From: Phnomibacter ginsenosidimutans
Lineage (GTDB): Bacteria > Bacteroidota > Bacteroidia > Chitinophagales > Chitinophagaceae
Assembly (NCBI RefSeq): GCF_009740285.1
Contig: NZ_CP046566.1
Location: 682,001-746,000 of the forward strand
Length of the DNA stretch: 64,000 nucleotides
Reading direction: 5' to 3'
Position 1 is the first letter of the stretch. Each line of letters begins with the position of its first letter. Positions 1 through 10,000 of the stretch are shown here, one piece after another. A program made the translations under genes and the position numbers. Below the pieces are notes generated by a model that was given only the letters and a program-made list of their open reading frames with translations, did not search any database and was not told the origin of the DNA.

Positions 1-612
1 GTTGATGATGATGACCTGCTCACAAATAGCCTCCACTTCTTGCATAATATGAGTGCTCAGCAGTACCGTCTTATCCTCACTCAGTGTTTTGATGACCTGC
101 CGTATTTCTACAATCTGGTTGGGGTCGAGGCCGGTGGTGGGTTCATCTAAAATGAGCACGGCGGGGTTGTGAATGATGGCCGCGGCCAATCCCACCCGTT
201 GCTTGTAACCTTTCGACAGCTGGCCAATTTTTTTGTTGGCTTCAATGGTCAGTCCCACTTGCGTGATGACTTCTTCTACCCGCTGCTTGAGGTTGGACAC
301 TTTGTACAAAGCGCCAGTAAAGGCCAGGTATTCGCGGATGTACAAATCGTAATACAAGGCATTACTCTCAGGCAAATAGCCAATTTGTTGTTTCACTTTT
401 TCGGGGGTACTTACCACGTTGAGGCCACTCACCAATGCGGTGCCGCTGTCGGGTTGCAAGTAGCCGGTCAGCATTTTCATGGTGGTGCTTTTGCCCGCAC
501 CATTGGGCCCGAGAAAGCCGGTGATTTGACCGGGGCGGGCTTCAAACGAAATATTGTTGACCGCCAGCTGGCTGCCGTATTGCTTGCAGAGTTGTTGTAC
601 TTGTATCGACAT
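1..612 (-). CDS. gldA: GldA-like ABC transporter ATP-binding protein (C-terminus cut by window)
   Basis: ATPase subunit of an ABC transporter of the gliding-motility type; the family partner is the GldF/GldG membrane complex, not visible here. The reverse strand reads from an ATG at 612 as MSIQVQQLCKQYG, then Walker A GPNGAGKSTTMKM, the stretch IGYLPESNALYYDLYIREYL, ABC signature QLSKGYKQRVGLA, Walker B LILDEPTTGLDP, and the H-loop LLSTHIMQEVEAICEQ near the edge. This ordering and wording closely match GldA proteins of Flavobacterium-type bacteria as I remember them. About 204 residues are present; the last ~100 lie before base 1. It is divergent from the DUF2490 gene. It could be another Bacteroidota ABC-2 ATPase, since gldA-like paralogues exist, but the DLYIREYL segment favours GldA. 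Confidence 0.85.
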   Translation of the reverse strand, partial: MSIQVQQLCKQYGSQLAVNNISFEARPGQITGFLGPNGAGKSTTMKMLTGYLQPDSGTALVSGLNVVSTPEKVKQQIGYLPESNALYYDLYIREYLAFTGALYKVSNLKQRVEEVITQVGLTIEANKKIGQLSKGYKQRVGLAAAIIHNPAVLILDEPTTGLDPNQIVEIRQVIKTLSEDKTVLLSTHIMQEVEAICEQVIIIN

Positions 613-674
613 AAAGTGCATGCAAGATATTTGATTGGCTGCCAAAAAATCGTCAAAACCGCTACACCTTACTT

Positions 675-1410
675 TTGCGTCGTGAAAAAATTATTGCAGG
701 CTGCCTGCTACTGGCAGCACAAAGCACACAGGCACAGCAAGTGCAATATAGCGGCTGGCTGGCCAGCTTTAATACCATCAAGCTCAAAGGCAAGTGGGCA
801 TTGCATGCCGAGCTGCAATTGCGCAGCACCAACCATATAGCACAATTGCAAACACTGCTGCCCAGGGTGGGGCTCAACTATCAGGTGCGAAGCAACCATG
901 TGGCTACGGCAGGCTATGCATACATACCCAACCGTTACAGGGCTGGTGCTGTAGATGGATTGGTTGCGGAGCATCGCTTGTGGCAACAGTACATCATCAA
1001 TCAACCGCTGAGCAAAGCGGTGGCGTTGCAGCACCGCTTTCGGTTGGAAGAACGCTGGCTGCCAAACGTAGCTTGCCGTGGGCAATGCGTTGGAAAAAAC
1101 CGGCAGCCGTTTTACCACAAGGTTTCGCTACTTCAATAGGCTGGTAGTGCCGTTGCACAAACAATCGGGAGCTTTCAGCAAAGGTTTTTTTGCAGCTTTA
1201 CAAAATGAAGTGTTCATCAATACGACACATCGCAGTCATGTGAATGGTCGTTGGTTTGATCAAAACCGGTTGTATATGGCCGTGGGCTACAGGCTTAGTA
1301 AAAGAGCCGATTTGGAAACGGGTTATCTCAATCAATACCTGAAGGCTGCGGGCAACAATGCCAACACGGTGAATCATATTTGGCAATTGGCGCTGTATAC
1401 GAGGTTATAG
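675..1410 (+). CDS. DUF2490 family outer-membrane protein, frame broken once
   Basis: Likely secreted or outer-membrane beta-strand protein of unknown function. The N-terminus is a signal peptide ending LLLAAQSTQAQQ, followed by WALHAELQLRSTNHIAQLQ and LWQQYIINQPLSKAVALQH, wording typical of DUF2490. The frame breaks between about 1065 and 1080: after ERWLPNV the homologous continuation (GNALEKTGSRFTTRFRYF, then LSKRADLETGYLNQY) lies one base over and runs to 1410. Removing one base joins it into about 245 residues, a normal length. The start is uncertain: TTG at 675, or GTG at 682 if the A-run at 685-690 has also lost one A. Function not inferred beyond family. Confidence 0.7.
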
Positions 1411-1463
1411 AGAATAATGGAGTAACGAGGGAGTCACAGGCCGGGAGGCCTGCGACAGAGTAA

Positions 1464-1492
1464 CAGCGCCATCCTGCATCAGGATGGCGCTG
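1464..1492. other. Perfect 13-bp inverted repeat with 3-nt loop
   Basis: CAGCGCCATCCTG, loop CAT, CAGGATGGCGCTG. The stem is perfect and GC-rich and lies between two convergent genes, but no T-run follows on either strand, so it is not a standard intrinsic terminator. It sits just before a structured repeat element (1525-1645). Confidence 0.7.
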
Positions 1493-1524
1493 GTGTAATT
1501 GCTGAATAAAGATTGATGGCTGAA

Positions 1525-1645
1525 GGGCTGCGGTGCCTGCAGGGCCACGCCACAAGCGTGGGCCCGGAGTGCAACGAAGGGCCGAACGCAGTGAGCCCGA
1601 AAGGGACCGAACGACTGCAGATTGATGCAGTTGGATGAGAGCCCC
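1525..1645 (+). repeat. Copy 1 of a ~120-bp structured intergenic element
   Basis: Begins GGGCTG and ends GAGAGCCCC, so the ends are complementary. It contains GGCCACGCC, an internal hairpin region, GGGCCCG, and GCAACGAAGGGC. The same order of words occurs, reverse-complemented, at 27141-27266 (GGCCACGCC, a different internal hairpin, GGGCCCG, GCAGCGAAGGGC, TGAAAG, AACTGCC, AGCCCC). It abuts the stop codon of the small membrane protein at 1648. Confidence 0.6.
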
Positions 1646-1647
1646 AG

Positions 1648-1905
1648 TTAATCTTCTATAAAATGGGCATGCTCGGGATTGTCATCAATCAATTCGTATT
1701 CACCCTGCCAGGCATACAGGCCAAACAGGAACAAGCCACCCACCACAATGGGCAGCAAAATAAAAATGATGATGATGCCGAAAACCAGATCGTCTTGTTT
1801 GCCACTGTTGAGCTTGGGCCAGCCCAGTACCGTGATGCCGAAATACAACACCGCAAGTGCCAAAGCTATCCAAACCAGTCCGAGTATTTTTTTGATGCGA
1901 TTCAT
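1648..1905 (-). CDS. Small two-helix membrane protein, DUF6814-like
   Basis: 85 residues, starting MNRIKKILGLVWIALALAV. Two hydrophobic segments are visible (about residues 7-28 and 42-66), then a short acidic tail. From memory this resembles the small proteins (DUF6814) encoded right after MHS-type MFS transporters in Bacteroidota, and it indeed starts 23 bases after the stop of such a transporter, on the same strand. It is probably co-transcribed and may assist the transporter; that role is inference. I chose the ATG at 1905; the frame stays open further upstream but that part overlaps the transporter gene and looks non-coding. Confidence 0.7.
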   Translation of the reverse strand: MNRIKKILGLVWIALALAVLYFGITVLGWPKLNSGKQDDLVFGIIIIFILLPIVVGGLFLFGLYAWQGEYELIDDNPEHAHFIED

Positions 1906-1928
1906 CGTACATGTATTTGTGTAGTGAA

Positions 1929-3458
1929 TTAATCGTTGATTTCTTTGTCTTTGGGGTTGAGGTACAGCACACCAATGATGAGACACACCAGTGCTACGCC
2001 AATAGGATACCACAAGCCTTGCAGGTACCACTGAGGATGATTGTTGGCTTTGGCAGTAGTAGCCAGATAAGTGGCCACTGCTGGTAGCAAGCCGCCAAAC
2101 ACACCATTGCCAATGTGGTAAGGCAGGCTCATAGAAGTGTAACGGATTTTGGTAGGAAACATTTCGACAAGGAATGCTGCAATGGGGCCATACACCATGG
2201 TAACGAACAACACTTGCACAAACACCCAAAAAATAAGCGTCCATTTATCGCTGCTATTGATATGAATGCTGGTGCTGATATCTTGTTTGTTTTTGCCGGC
2301 TTCTACAATGGGCAAGCCGTTTTGCAGCGGCAGCTTCTTTTCTACTACTGCTACAGTACCATCGGTATAAGTGGTGCTGGTGCTGTAGATGCTATCCTGT
2401 TGATTGTTGGTATGAGTAACGACGCTGGCAGTTGTGCTACTGGTTTGTACCGTTTTGTGTTGCAGGTTGGTGGTTTGATACATGCTTTCGTAAATAAACC
2501 AATAGCTGCAAATGGCAATGAGCATGCCGCCCATCATGATCCACTTACGGCCGAGTTTATCGCTGAGCCAACCAAACACGAGGAAGAACGGTGTGCCCAG
2601 CATAAGGGCAATAAACATGAGGCTGTCCACCTGGTCTTTGGCGATGTTCATGGTTTTTTCGAGAAAGCTCATGGCATAAAACTGACCGGTGTACCAGATA
2701 ACGCCCTGCCCCATGACTGCCCCAAACAATGCCAGCAATACAAACTTGAAATTGTACTTGTTGCCAAAGCTTTCTTTGAGTGGATTGGTGGAAGTTTTAC
2801 CGCTGGCTTTGGCCTTGGCGAAGATGGGCGACTCTTCCATGTTTTTGCGGATGAGGTAACTTACCAACACCATGAGGATGGAAACCCAAAACGGTACCCG
2901 CCAACCCCAGTCGTTGAACTGCTCTTTAGTAAGCGCAGCTCTTGTGCCCATGATAACGAGCAATGACACAAACAGGCCAACAGTAGCAGTGGTTTGTATC
3001 CAGCTCGTCATAAATCCACGCTGGTTGGCTGGTGAGTGCTCGGCTACATACGTAGCTGCGCCGCCATACTCGCCGCCCAGAGCAAGGCCTTGTAACAAAC
3101 GCAATACCAAAATGAGCAATGGTGCCATAAAGCCAATGGTTTCGTAGCCGGGCACACAACCAATTAAAAATGTAGCGCCGCCCATGAGCATAAGCGTTAC
3201 CATGAAGGTGTACTTGCGTCCAATTAAATCGCCAAGGCGGCCAAAGAACAAGGCGCCAAAAGGTCGCACCACAAAGCCAGCGGCAAAAGTGGCCAGTGTA
3301 CTCAGGAATGCCGCAGTTGGATTGCCCTGCGGAAAAAACTTGGTAGAAATAATGGAAGCCAGACTTCCGAAAATGTAGAAATCGTACCACTCAATCATGG
3401 TGCCTACAGAGCTGGCACCAATGATGGTGAAGAGCGAACTTTTTTTAGCGCTACTCAT
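1929..3458 (-). CDS. MFS transporter, metabolite:H+ symporter (MHS/ProP-like) type
   Basis: Inner-membrane transporter of about 509 residues. The N-terminus reads SVGTMIEWYDFYIFGSLAS, followed by FVVRPFGALFFGRLGDLIGR and LLQGLALGGEYGGAATYVAE, which are hallmarks of the MHS subfamily that carries carboxylates, amino acids or compatible solutes with protons. A polar loop of about 80 residues (rich in Thr/Ser, around residues 325-405) interrupts the second half before KWTLIFWVFVQVLFVTMVYG. The ATG at 3458 is chosen because the sequence before it (16 residues) is not family-like. It is divergent from acs with 364 bases between, so uptake of acetate or another short carboxylate is a reasonable guess from context; the substrate cannot be read from sequence. 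Confidence 0.85.
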   Translation of the reverse strand: MSSAKKSSLFTIIGASSVGTMIEWYDFYIFGSLASIISTKFFPQGNPTAAFLSTLATFAAGFVVRPFGALFFGRLGDLIGRKYTFMVTLMLMGGATFLIGCVPGYETIGFMAPLLILVLRLLQGLALGGEYGGAATYVAEHSPANQRGFMTSWIQTTATVGLFVSLLVIMGTRAALTKEQFNDWGWRVPFWVSILMVLVSYLIRKNMEESPIFAKAKASGKTSTNPLKESFGNKYNFKFVLLALFGAVMGQGVIWYTGQFYAMSFLEKTMNIAKDQVDSLMFIALMLGTPFFLVFGWLSDKLGRKWIMMGGMLIAICSYWFIYESMYQTTNLQHKTVQTSSTTASVVTHTNNQQDSIYSTSTTYTDGTVAVVEKKLPLQNGLPIVEAGKNKQDISTSIHINSSDKWTLIFWVFVQVLFVTMVYGPIAAFLVEMFPTKIRYTSMSLPYHIGNGVFGGLLPAVATYLATTAKANNHPQWYLQGLWYPIGVALVCLIIGVLYLNPKDKEIND

Positions 3459-3822
3459 GGGTTGCAAAGCGTTGGTTGATGGCTGTGCACTGCAGCATGG
3501 CAAGCATGTGCAACAGCATGGATGATGGATTGCCTGATTCGTTGAGCTCGTAATATAAATCGGTAAAATGGTACGCTGCCAAAAAAATATCCTCGGTACA
3601 GAGCAGGATGCTGCCTCCTGTTTTTTTTAGTAAAGCTGTTGCTGATGTTGATTTTGCAGCGGTGTGTTACAAAGCTTTGCAGCATGTATCAATAAATTTT
3701 CTTAGCAACGCAAATAGAAAATTGGTGCTTTTTTTGACTTGCTGTTTGGTCATAAATCTTTTTCTTTAACCAGTGATGTATTGCATCATCGATTGTATTA
3801 CCAAGATTGAAAAAGTGTTGCC
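3459..3822. other. Divergent intergenic region MFS/acs
   Basis: No gene seen. It holds a perfect palindrome CAAAGCTTTG at 3670-3679, whose AAGCTTTG half is one base off a TAnnTTTG -7 box with TTG 21 bases upstream (3648-3650), so it may be a weak promoter or an operator for acs. Several T-runs occur. Nothing else recognised. Confidence 0.35.
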
Positions 3823-5788
3823 ATGTCAGTTCCCTATCAGATCAGAAGTATGAACCAGTACCGGATGGCGTATGATTACAGCGTTACCAATCCGGAAGAT
3901 TTTTGGGCAGGAATAGCCGAGCATTTTGTTTGGAAAAAGAAGTGGGACAAAGTGTTGGAATGGAATTTTAAAGAGCCCAGCATTGAGTGGTTCAAAGGAG
4001 GCAAACTCAACATTACAGAAAACTGTCTCGACCGCCACCTGAACAGCATGGGCGATAAGCCTGCATTGATTTGGGAGCCTAACGATCCTGGAAGATCACC
4101 ATCGAATACTAACATACAAAGAGCTATACAATAAAGTTGTGCAGTTTGCCAATGTGCTCAAGAATAACGGTGTGAAAAAGGGTGACCGTGTATGCATTTA
4201 CATGGGCATGATTCCTGAGCTGGCCATTGCTGTATTGGCCTGTGCCCGCATTGGTGCCATTCACTCTGTCATTTTTGGTGGCTTTAGTGCCCGCAGCATT
4301 GCCGATCGCATCCAGGATGCCGAAGCATCCTGTGTGATCACCTGTGATGGTGCTTATCGGGGCAATAAAGTAGTGCCATTGAAGAGCACTATCGATGATG
4401 CCATGATTGGTTGCCCTTCAGTAAAACGCATCATTGTATGTACGCATACCCGCACACCGGTGAGCATGATTAAAGGCCGCGATGTGTGGTGGGAAGACGA
4501 AATTAAAAAAGTAGAAACACAAGGCAATCCTGATTGTCCTGCGGAAGAAATGGATGCGGAAGACACGCTGTTTATTTTGTACACCAGTGGTAGCACGGGT
4601 AAACCCAAAGGTGTGGTGCATACCTGCGCCGGCTACATGGTTTGGGCCAATTATACTTTCCTGAATGTGTTTCAATACAAGCGTGGTCAGGTGCATTTTT
4701 GTACGGCAGATATTGGTTGGATTACAGGACACACGTATATCTTATACGGCCCATTGAGTGCCGGTGGTACTACGCTCATGTTTGAAGGTATTCCTACATG
4801 GCCCGATGCAGGAAGATTCTGGGACATCGTTCAAAAATTTGGAGTCGATATTTTGTATACGGCACCTACTGCCATTCGCAGCCTCATGGGTTTTGGCGAA
4901 GGACCATTGCATGGAAAAAAGTTAGATTCATTGAAAGTATTGGGCACTGTGGGTGAGCCCATCAATACCGAAGCGTGGCATTGGTATGATGAAAATGTGG
5001 GACAAGGACGCTGCCCCATTGTTGATACCTGGTGGCAAACAGAAACCGGCGGTGCCATGATCAGCAATCTGGCTGGCGTTACGCCTGCAAAACCCACTTA
5101 TGCCTCTTTGCCATTGCCTGGCATTCAGCCAGTGTTGGTTGATGAAAATGGCAATGCCATACCAAACAGCGACGCAGCAATAGATGGTGTTTTTCTGGAA
5201 AAACCTGAAGGCGATGGATTAAAAGCGTCTGGCAATTTGTGTGTGAAGTTTCCATGGCCGGGCATGCTCCGCACTACCTATGGCGATCATGAACGTTGCC
5301 GGCAGACCTATTTTTCTACCTACGACAATATGTATTTCACCGGCGATGGTTGCTTGCGGGATGAACAAGGCATGTATCGCATCACGGGTCGTGTGGATGA
5401 TGTGCTCAATGTGAGTGGTCACCGTATTGGCACGGCAGAAGTAGAAAATGCCATCAACATGCATGCGGGTGTAGTGGAAAGTGCTGTAGTGGGTTATCCG
5501 CACGACATTAAAGGACAAGGCATTTATGCGTATGTCATTTATCAGGGTTTTCATGAAGATGAAAACCTGACTCGTCAGGATATTTTGCAAACCGTTACCC
5601 GCATCATTGGTCCCATTGCCAAGCCGGATAAAATTCAGTTTGTAAGTGGCTTGCCCAAAACAAGAAGCGGTAAAATCATGCGGCGTATTCTGCGGAAAAT
5701 TGCTGAAGGTGATTTTACAAATGTGGGAGATACCAGCACCTTGCTTGACCCTGCCGTGGTGGAAGAAATACGTGACGGCAAATTGTAA
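3823..5788 (+). CDS. acs: Acetyl-CoA synthetase, frame broken once by an extra G
   Basis: AMP-forming acetate--CoA ligase: acetate + ATP + CoA to acetyl-CoA, cytoplasmic. The first frame (MSVPYQIRSMNQYRMAYDY... KLNITENCLDRHLNSMGDK, ALIWEPNDP) breaks at the GG of 4090-4091; dropping one G gives PEDHHRILTYKELYNKVVQF and joins to the long second frame. Motifs: ATP-binding YTSGSTGKPKGVVHT, WWQTETGGAMI, YFTGDGCLRD, VSGHRIGTAEVENA, and the C-terminal lysine motif KTRSGKIMRRILRK. The joined protein is about 654 residues, the normal length for Acs. A terminator follows at 5808-5843. The break is almost certainly a consensus error, because everything on both sides is fully conserved. Confidence 0.95.
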
Positions 5789-5807
5789 ATTCCTTTTGTT
5801 GTAAAGC

Positions 5808-5843
5808 AGCGGCGTTGTTTCAAAAAAGCAGCGCCGCTTTTTT
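5808..5843 (+). terminator. Terminator after acs
   Basis: AGCGGCG (5808-5814) pairs with CGCCGCT (5832-5838), followed by six T. It lies in the 53-base gap between convergent acs and the AlkB-type gene; the A-run in the loop could let it work weakly in the other direction. Confidence 0.6.
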
Positions 5844-6906
5844 ATGCCGTTACATCAATTTGGTAGCGTTGCATTTGCTTGTCCATTACTACAAACCATA
5901 CCGGAGGCACCAATGCCAGCAACATACTGCCGGGGTATCCGGTGGGTAGTTGTGGGGCATCGTCGTGGTGGCGGAGTAGCTGGTATTTTCTGCTGGCCAG
6001 ATAATGATGATCGCTGTGGCGGCTGAGTTCAAAAAGCAGAATGCGTCCTACCACATGATTGCTGTTCCAGCTATGCCAGGGCATGGCCCGTTCATATTTA
6101 CCCGGAGTGCTTTCTTTTCTTGCCAGCCCATAGTGTTCAATGTAGTTGACTGTTTCGAGCAGTAAAATGCCCAAGGTTGCAGCCGCCAAAAAATACAAGA
6201 GTACAGTGCCGCTAAAAAAGAATCCAATCATCAGCAAAAAGATAACGCTCAGCAATTGCAGCTGCAGCATTTCATTTCTCAGGTGAAATGTCGGTGTATT
6301 GTTTTTGTGTTGCTCTGCGTTGGCAATTTTCCATGCGCCGCTGTACACACCGGCAATGCTTCGAAACCAAAAGCGATACACCGACATACGATAAGGAGCA
6401 CTGCTGGGATCACCGGGGGTACTCACATGTTTGTGGTGCCCTTTGTTGTGCTCAATAAAAAAGTGTGTATACAAAGAAGTTAAGAGTAAGGCCTTGGCCA
6501 GCCACTGTTCATAGGACTTACTCCGATGCCCCAATTCGTGGCCAACGTTGATGCCAAAAGTGCCGCACATCAATCCCATGGAAGCAATCCGGCCCAACTG
6601 TTCCCACCACAAAAGAGTAGGATTATCTATCTCTTTTAAAAAAATGAACAGGGTAAAATATTGCAATGGAACGACAGCATACAGCAACACATCATACAAT
6701 GAATCTGCTTTGGCGATGGCTTCTTCAGCAGCATCCATGTTGCTGCTATCGGGGGGAAAAATAAGTTCGAGTAAAGGAAGAAAGACAAATGAAATAATGA
6801 CGGGTAAAAATACCAGCCAGCCTTGTGTTTGCATGGCTATTAGCGCAGCAAAAAACAACAGCAGGGGCAATGCATATTTGAGGGCTTTCCACCGCATAGC
6901 AAGCAT
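5842..6906 (-). CDS. AlkB-type alkane 1-monooxygenase / membrane di-iron hydroxylase
   Basis: Integral-membrane non-heme di-iron hydroxylase of 354 residues. All histidine boxes of the AlkB branch are visible: NVGHELGHRS (about 120-129), FIEHNKGHHKHV (about 150-161), NYIEHYGLARK (about 255), and ELSRHSDHHYLASRKYQLL (about 295-313). Multiple hydrophobic helices flank them. AlkB enzymes hydroxylate terminal methyl groups of n-alkanes using electrons from rubredoxin; no rubredoxin or rubredoxin reductase is encoded nearby. NYxEHYG separates AlkB from ordinary acyl-lipid desaturases. Start at 6906 or the in-frame ATG at 6897. In a Bacteroidota host the true substrate may be a lipid rather than a free alkane, which cannot be told from sequence. 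Confidence 0.88.
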   Translation of the reverse strand: MLAMRWKALKYALPLLLFFAALIAMQTQGWLVFLPVIISFVFLPLLELIFPPDSSNMDAAEEAIAKADSLYDVLLYAVVPLQYFTLFIFLKEIDNPTLLWWEQLGRIASMGLMCGTFGINVGHELGHRSKSYEQWLAKALLLTSLYTHFFIEHNKGHHKHVSTPGDPSSAPYRMSVYRFWFRSIAGVYSGAWKIANAEQHKNNTPTFHLRNEMLQLQLLSVIFLLMIGFFFSGTVLLYFLAAATLGILLLETVNYIEHYGLARKESTPGKYERAMPWHSWNSNHVVGRILLFELSRHSDHHYLASRKYQLLRHHDDAPQLPTGYPGSMLLALVPPVWFVVMDKQMQRYQIDVTA

Positions 6907-6966
6907 CGTTTGAAATGATGTGATGAATGTACTGGATAAACAGGCTCATCCTCATTCTTGTGCATG

Positions 6967-6997
6967 AAAAAGGCCGCCCAATCGACATTGGACGGCC
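6967..6997 (-). terminator. Terminator after the giant T9SS protein gene
   Basis: On the reverse strand GGCCGTCCAAT, loop GTCG, ATTGGGCGGCC (one mismatch), then five T. It lies 37 bases past the stop of the 7034-10831 gene and upstream of the AlkB-type gene. Confidence 0.75.
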
Positions 6998-7033
6998 TCG
7001 TTGCTCTAGGGTTGTTTCAGGTCAGGGTTTATA

Positions 7034-10000
7034 TCAATGTTGTACAATAATCTTTCCGAGTTGAACATTGTTGCCGGCAAACACTTGAACGGTGTAAGTA
7101 CCAACTGGCATTCTTTCCAAACCACCTACGTTGATGCTGATGTTACCAGCAGGCTGAGTGGTTTTTTGTTGTGCTACAACCTGGCCAGCCATGTTGATTA
7201 CCCGTACACTTACGTCTTGTGCTTTAGGGTTGTTGAAGCGAACCTGCAAATCGCTGCTTACTACGGTTGGGGTAAGTTGCAAGCCGGTGATAGCAGCCAG
7301 TTTCAGACTTACGATGTTGCTGTAAGAAACGGTTCCGTTTTTACGAACCAACTTCACACGGTAGAAAGCATCGTTGGCCATGTAGCCATGCAGGTCGTCG
7401 ATGTAGTTGTAGGCATTACCATTGGCAGGTACCACAGCTACTTGCTTAAATCCGTTGGCAGTGTTGCTTCTTTCCAGTACATAGAAGGCAGCTTCAGCAC
7501 CGTCGATGATTGTCCAGCGGAGGTTACCCTTGCTGCTACCATAGCTACCAGTCAGTTCCAAACCATTGATAGGCAGAATAGCAGTGAAAGAGTACTGAGC
7601 AGGCTCTGTGCTGGTAGCACCGGCAGCATCTACAGCGCTGTAGGTAAATGAACCGCTGTAAGCACCCATTCCACTTTCAAAGAATACATACAGTTTTGAA
7701 TTGTCGTAGTTAGGAATATCTACAAAAATGTTGTCTTCAGGATCTGCGCTGGCATCAAGAATATCAGCAGCATCAGGACCATTACCGTTGGCATCGTAGG
7801 CTACTTTAATTACCATGCTGCCAGAGGTTGTTGGGTTGGCCAACAGGCGGAATGTTTTGCTCATGCCAGTTTCAATCACACCGTCTTCTGCATCCAAACC
7901 AGACAGCATTTGATCGGCGTTGTCCAGCTGCCAGAAAGTACCAGTAGGACGCATAGGCAGGTTGGTAAATACCTGGTTGCTCACAGGGCGAGATTGCATC
8001 GCAACATCCATGTCAGTTTCCGGAGTATAAGGAGAAGAAACGGTTACATTTTCAAATACACCTACGGCGTTGAATTTGCCAGCACCTGCACCGCCATCGC
8101 TGGGGTTGGTGATGTAATATTCGCTACCGGTAGTTGGCGCTGCACCCATAGCACCTGTAGGCGCTACGCTGTAGTTGCTGCCTACAGAAGGCGCTGCATC
8201 TGCACGTACAATGGCAATGGTGTAAATAGGATCAACTACGTTGCCATTATCATTTACAGGGTTAGCAGGAACGCTAATGCTGTAAGTACCATTAGATGCG
8301 AAAGAAGCAGACTGCATTACCTTACCAGCATCAGGTCCATTGGCCGCAACAGCAATTACTTTGTAAGTGCCCTGTGCAGGTTTAGCTTCAGTGCCATCCA
8401 TTGTGCGGTTACCGTTGGCGTCAATCCAAATTTTACCACTGAAAGTTTGTGAAGCTGCACATGGTGTAATAGTGAACTGAATGTAACAACCTTGCTCAGC
8501 AGGAGGAATAGCATAGTAAGTGCTGGTACCACTTGTAGCTGGGAAAGGATTGCTACTGTTGTATTCAATACTGCTTGGTGTAACAGGATATGAATTGTAA
8601 AAACGTGTACCGGCAGGGAACTCAGCGCTGATAGCTGATACTGCAATGCTTGGTCCGCTTACAGGGCAAATGGGGAAGTTGCGTACTGATGGAGTAGCAG
8701 TGCAATGAGTATTGTTATAGGCAGTCACATCAAAATTGATAATCAATGGATTGGTGATAGGCTCACCAGCACAAGAACCATTTTGAGTAAAGCCTTGTAC
8801 CAATGGCTGGCTATTGAAGCTAGTGCCAGAAGTAGCACCAGTACCAGAACTTGTTCCGGCAACAGTGATTGTTTGGGCACAATTGGTATTCTTCAGAATC
8901 ACACAGTTTTCAGTACCCTTAAACTTGAAGCTGAGTTCAGCCAACAAGGTAGAAGCATCTGCAGGCAAAGGCACTGTACCAAAGTCATATACTACTGAAC
9001 CAGTTGAACCTAACAATGGATCGAAATAAGCATTGTTTGGCGTAGGAGCAGGAGTAAAGTGAATGGCTGTGGTAATGCTACCAGGAACAAATGTGGTGTT
9101 GTAAGGAATCGGAATTACCAACTTATAGTTGTTGATGGCTTCTGTACCCAGATTGCGCATTTCCACTTTGTATTCTACTTCTTCGCCTGGCTTCACACTG
9201 AGTGTACCGTTGGTAGGTACTACACCATTGATTTTGCTAACAGTCAACAGGTTTTGCACTTCAGGAATGTAAGCATCAACAGACAGTGCCATGTTGAAGA
9301 TGATATACGTATCCTGCGTAGAACCATAGCGGAACATGGTTTCTGTAGCATTGTTTGGAATCACTTCGTTGTTGGTATTGCTGATGTTGAACATAGCAAT
9401 ATCAACACCGGTGTTGTTCAACACATTTGTGTTGCGGCTGTTGCCACCAGTCTGAATGCTAGAGTTAAAAAAGTTGTCGGCGCTGTTGCCATCGTGAGAC
9501 AATGAAACAAAAGTATTGTCGCTGGCACGGCGAATCTGGAAGTAGTCACCAGTAATACCACGGTCACCTTCACCAGCCATCATACCAACTTTTACGTTTA
9601 CAGGACCAGTTTGTACTGCTTTAAAACCGCTGATGGGCAGATCATAGTTGGCAACAGTATTGCCGGCTACATAAGCGTAACCATCAAATACGGTTACATC
9701 TCTCCACTTCATCTTAGAGTTTTCGTATACAACAATAATGCCCCAGCCACCATAATAACCAGTGCTACCGCCATCGCCTTCCAGCAATGCCATGTCAGCA
9801 ACAGTGTAGTTGCCAAGGCCATTGGCTTTTACGTAGTCGGTAATTTCAGCATAAGCGGCATACATGCTGCCTTCAGATGTGGTAGGAAAATAAATGTCAG
9901 AAGGTGAAGCTGTAATAGTAGTGTATGCGCTGGCAGCAGGGCCTTTCAGTTGCACTTGCTGCTTATTGAAAGTTTTGCTGATGGTAGAAGTACCTTGTGC

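Noticed and set aside
670-677. TACTTTTG as a promoter for the DUF2490 gene
   Set aside because: It overlaps the likely start codon region and lacks a TTG 19-21 bases upstream; leaderless use cannot be shown.
3823-4134. Separate short gene upstream of acs
   Set aside because: It is the N-terminal part of Acs; a single base restores the frame.
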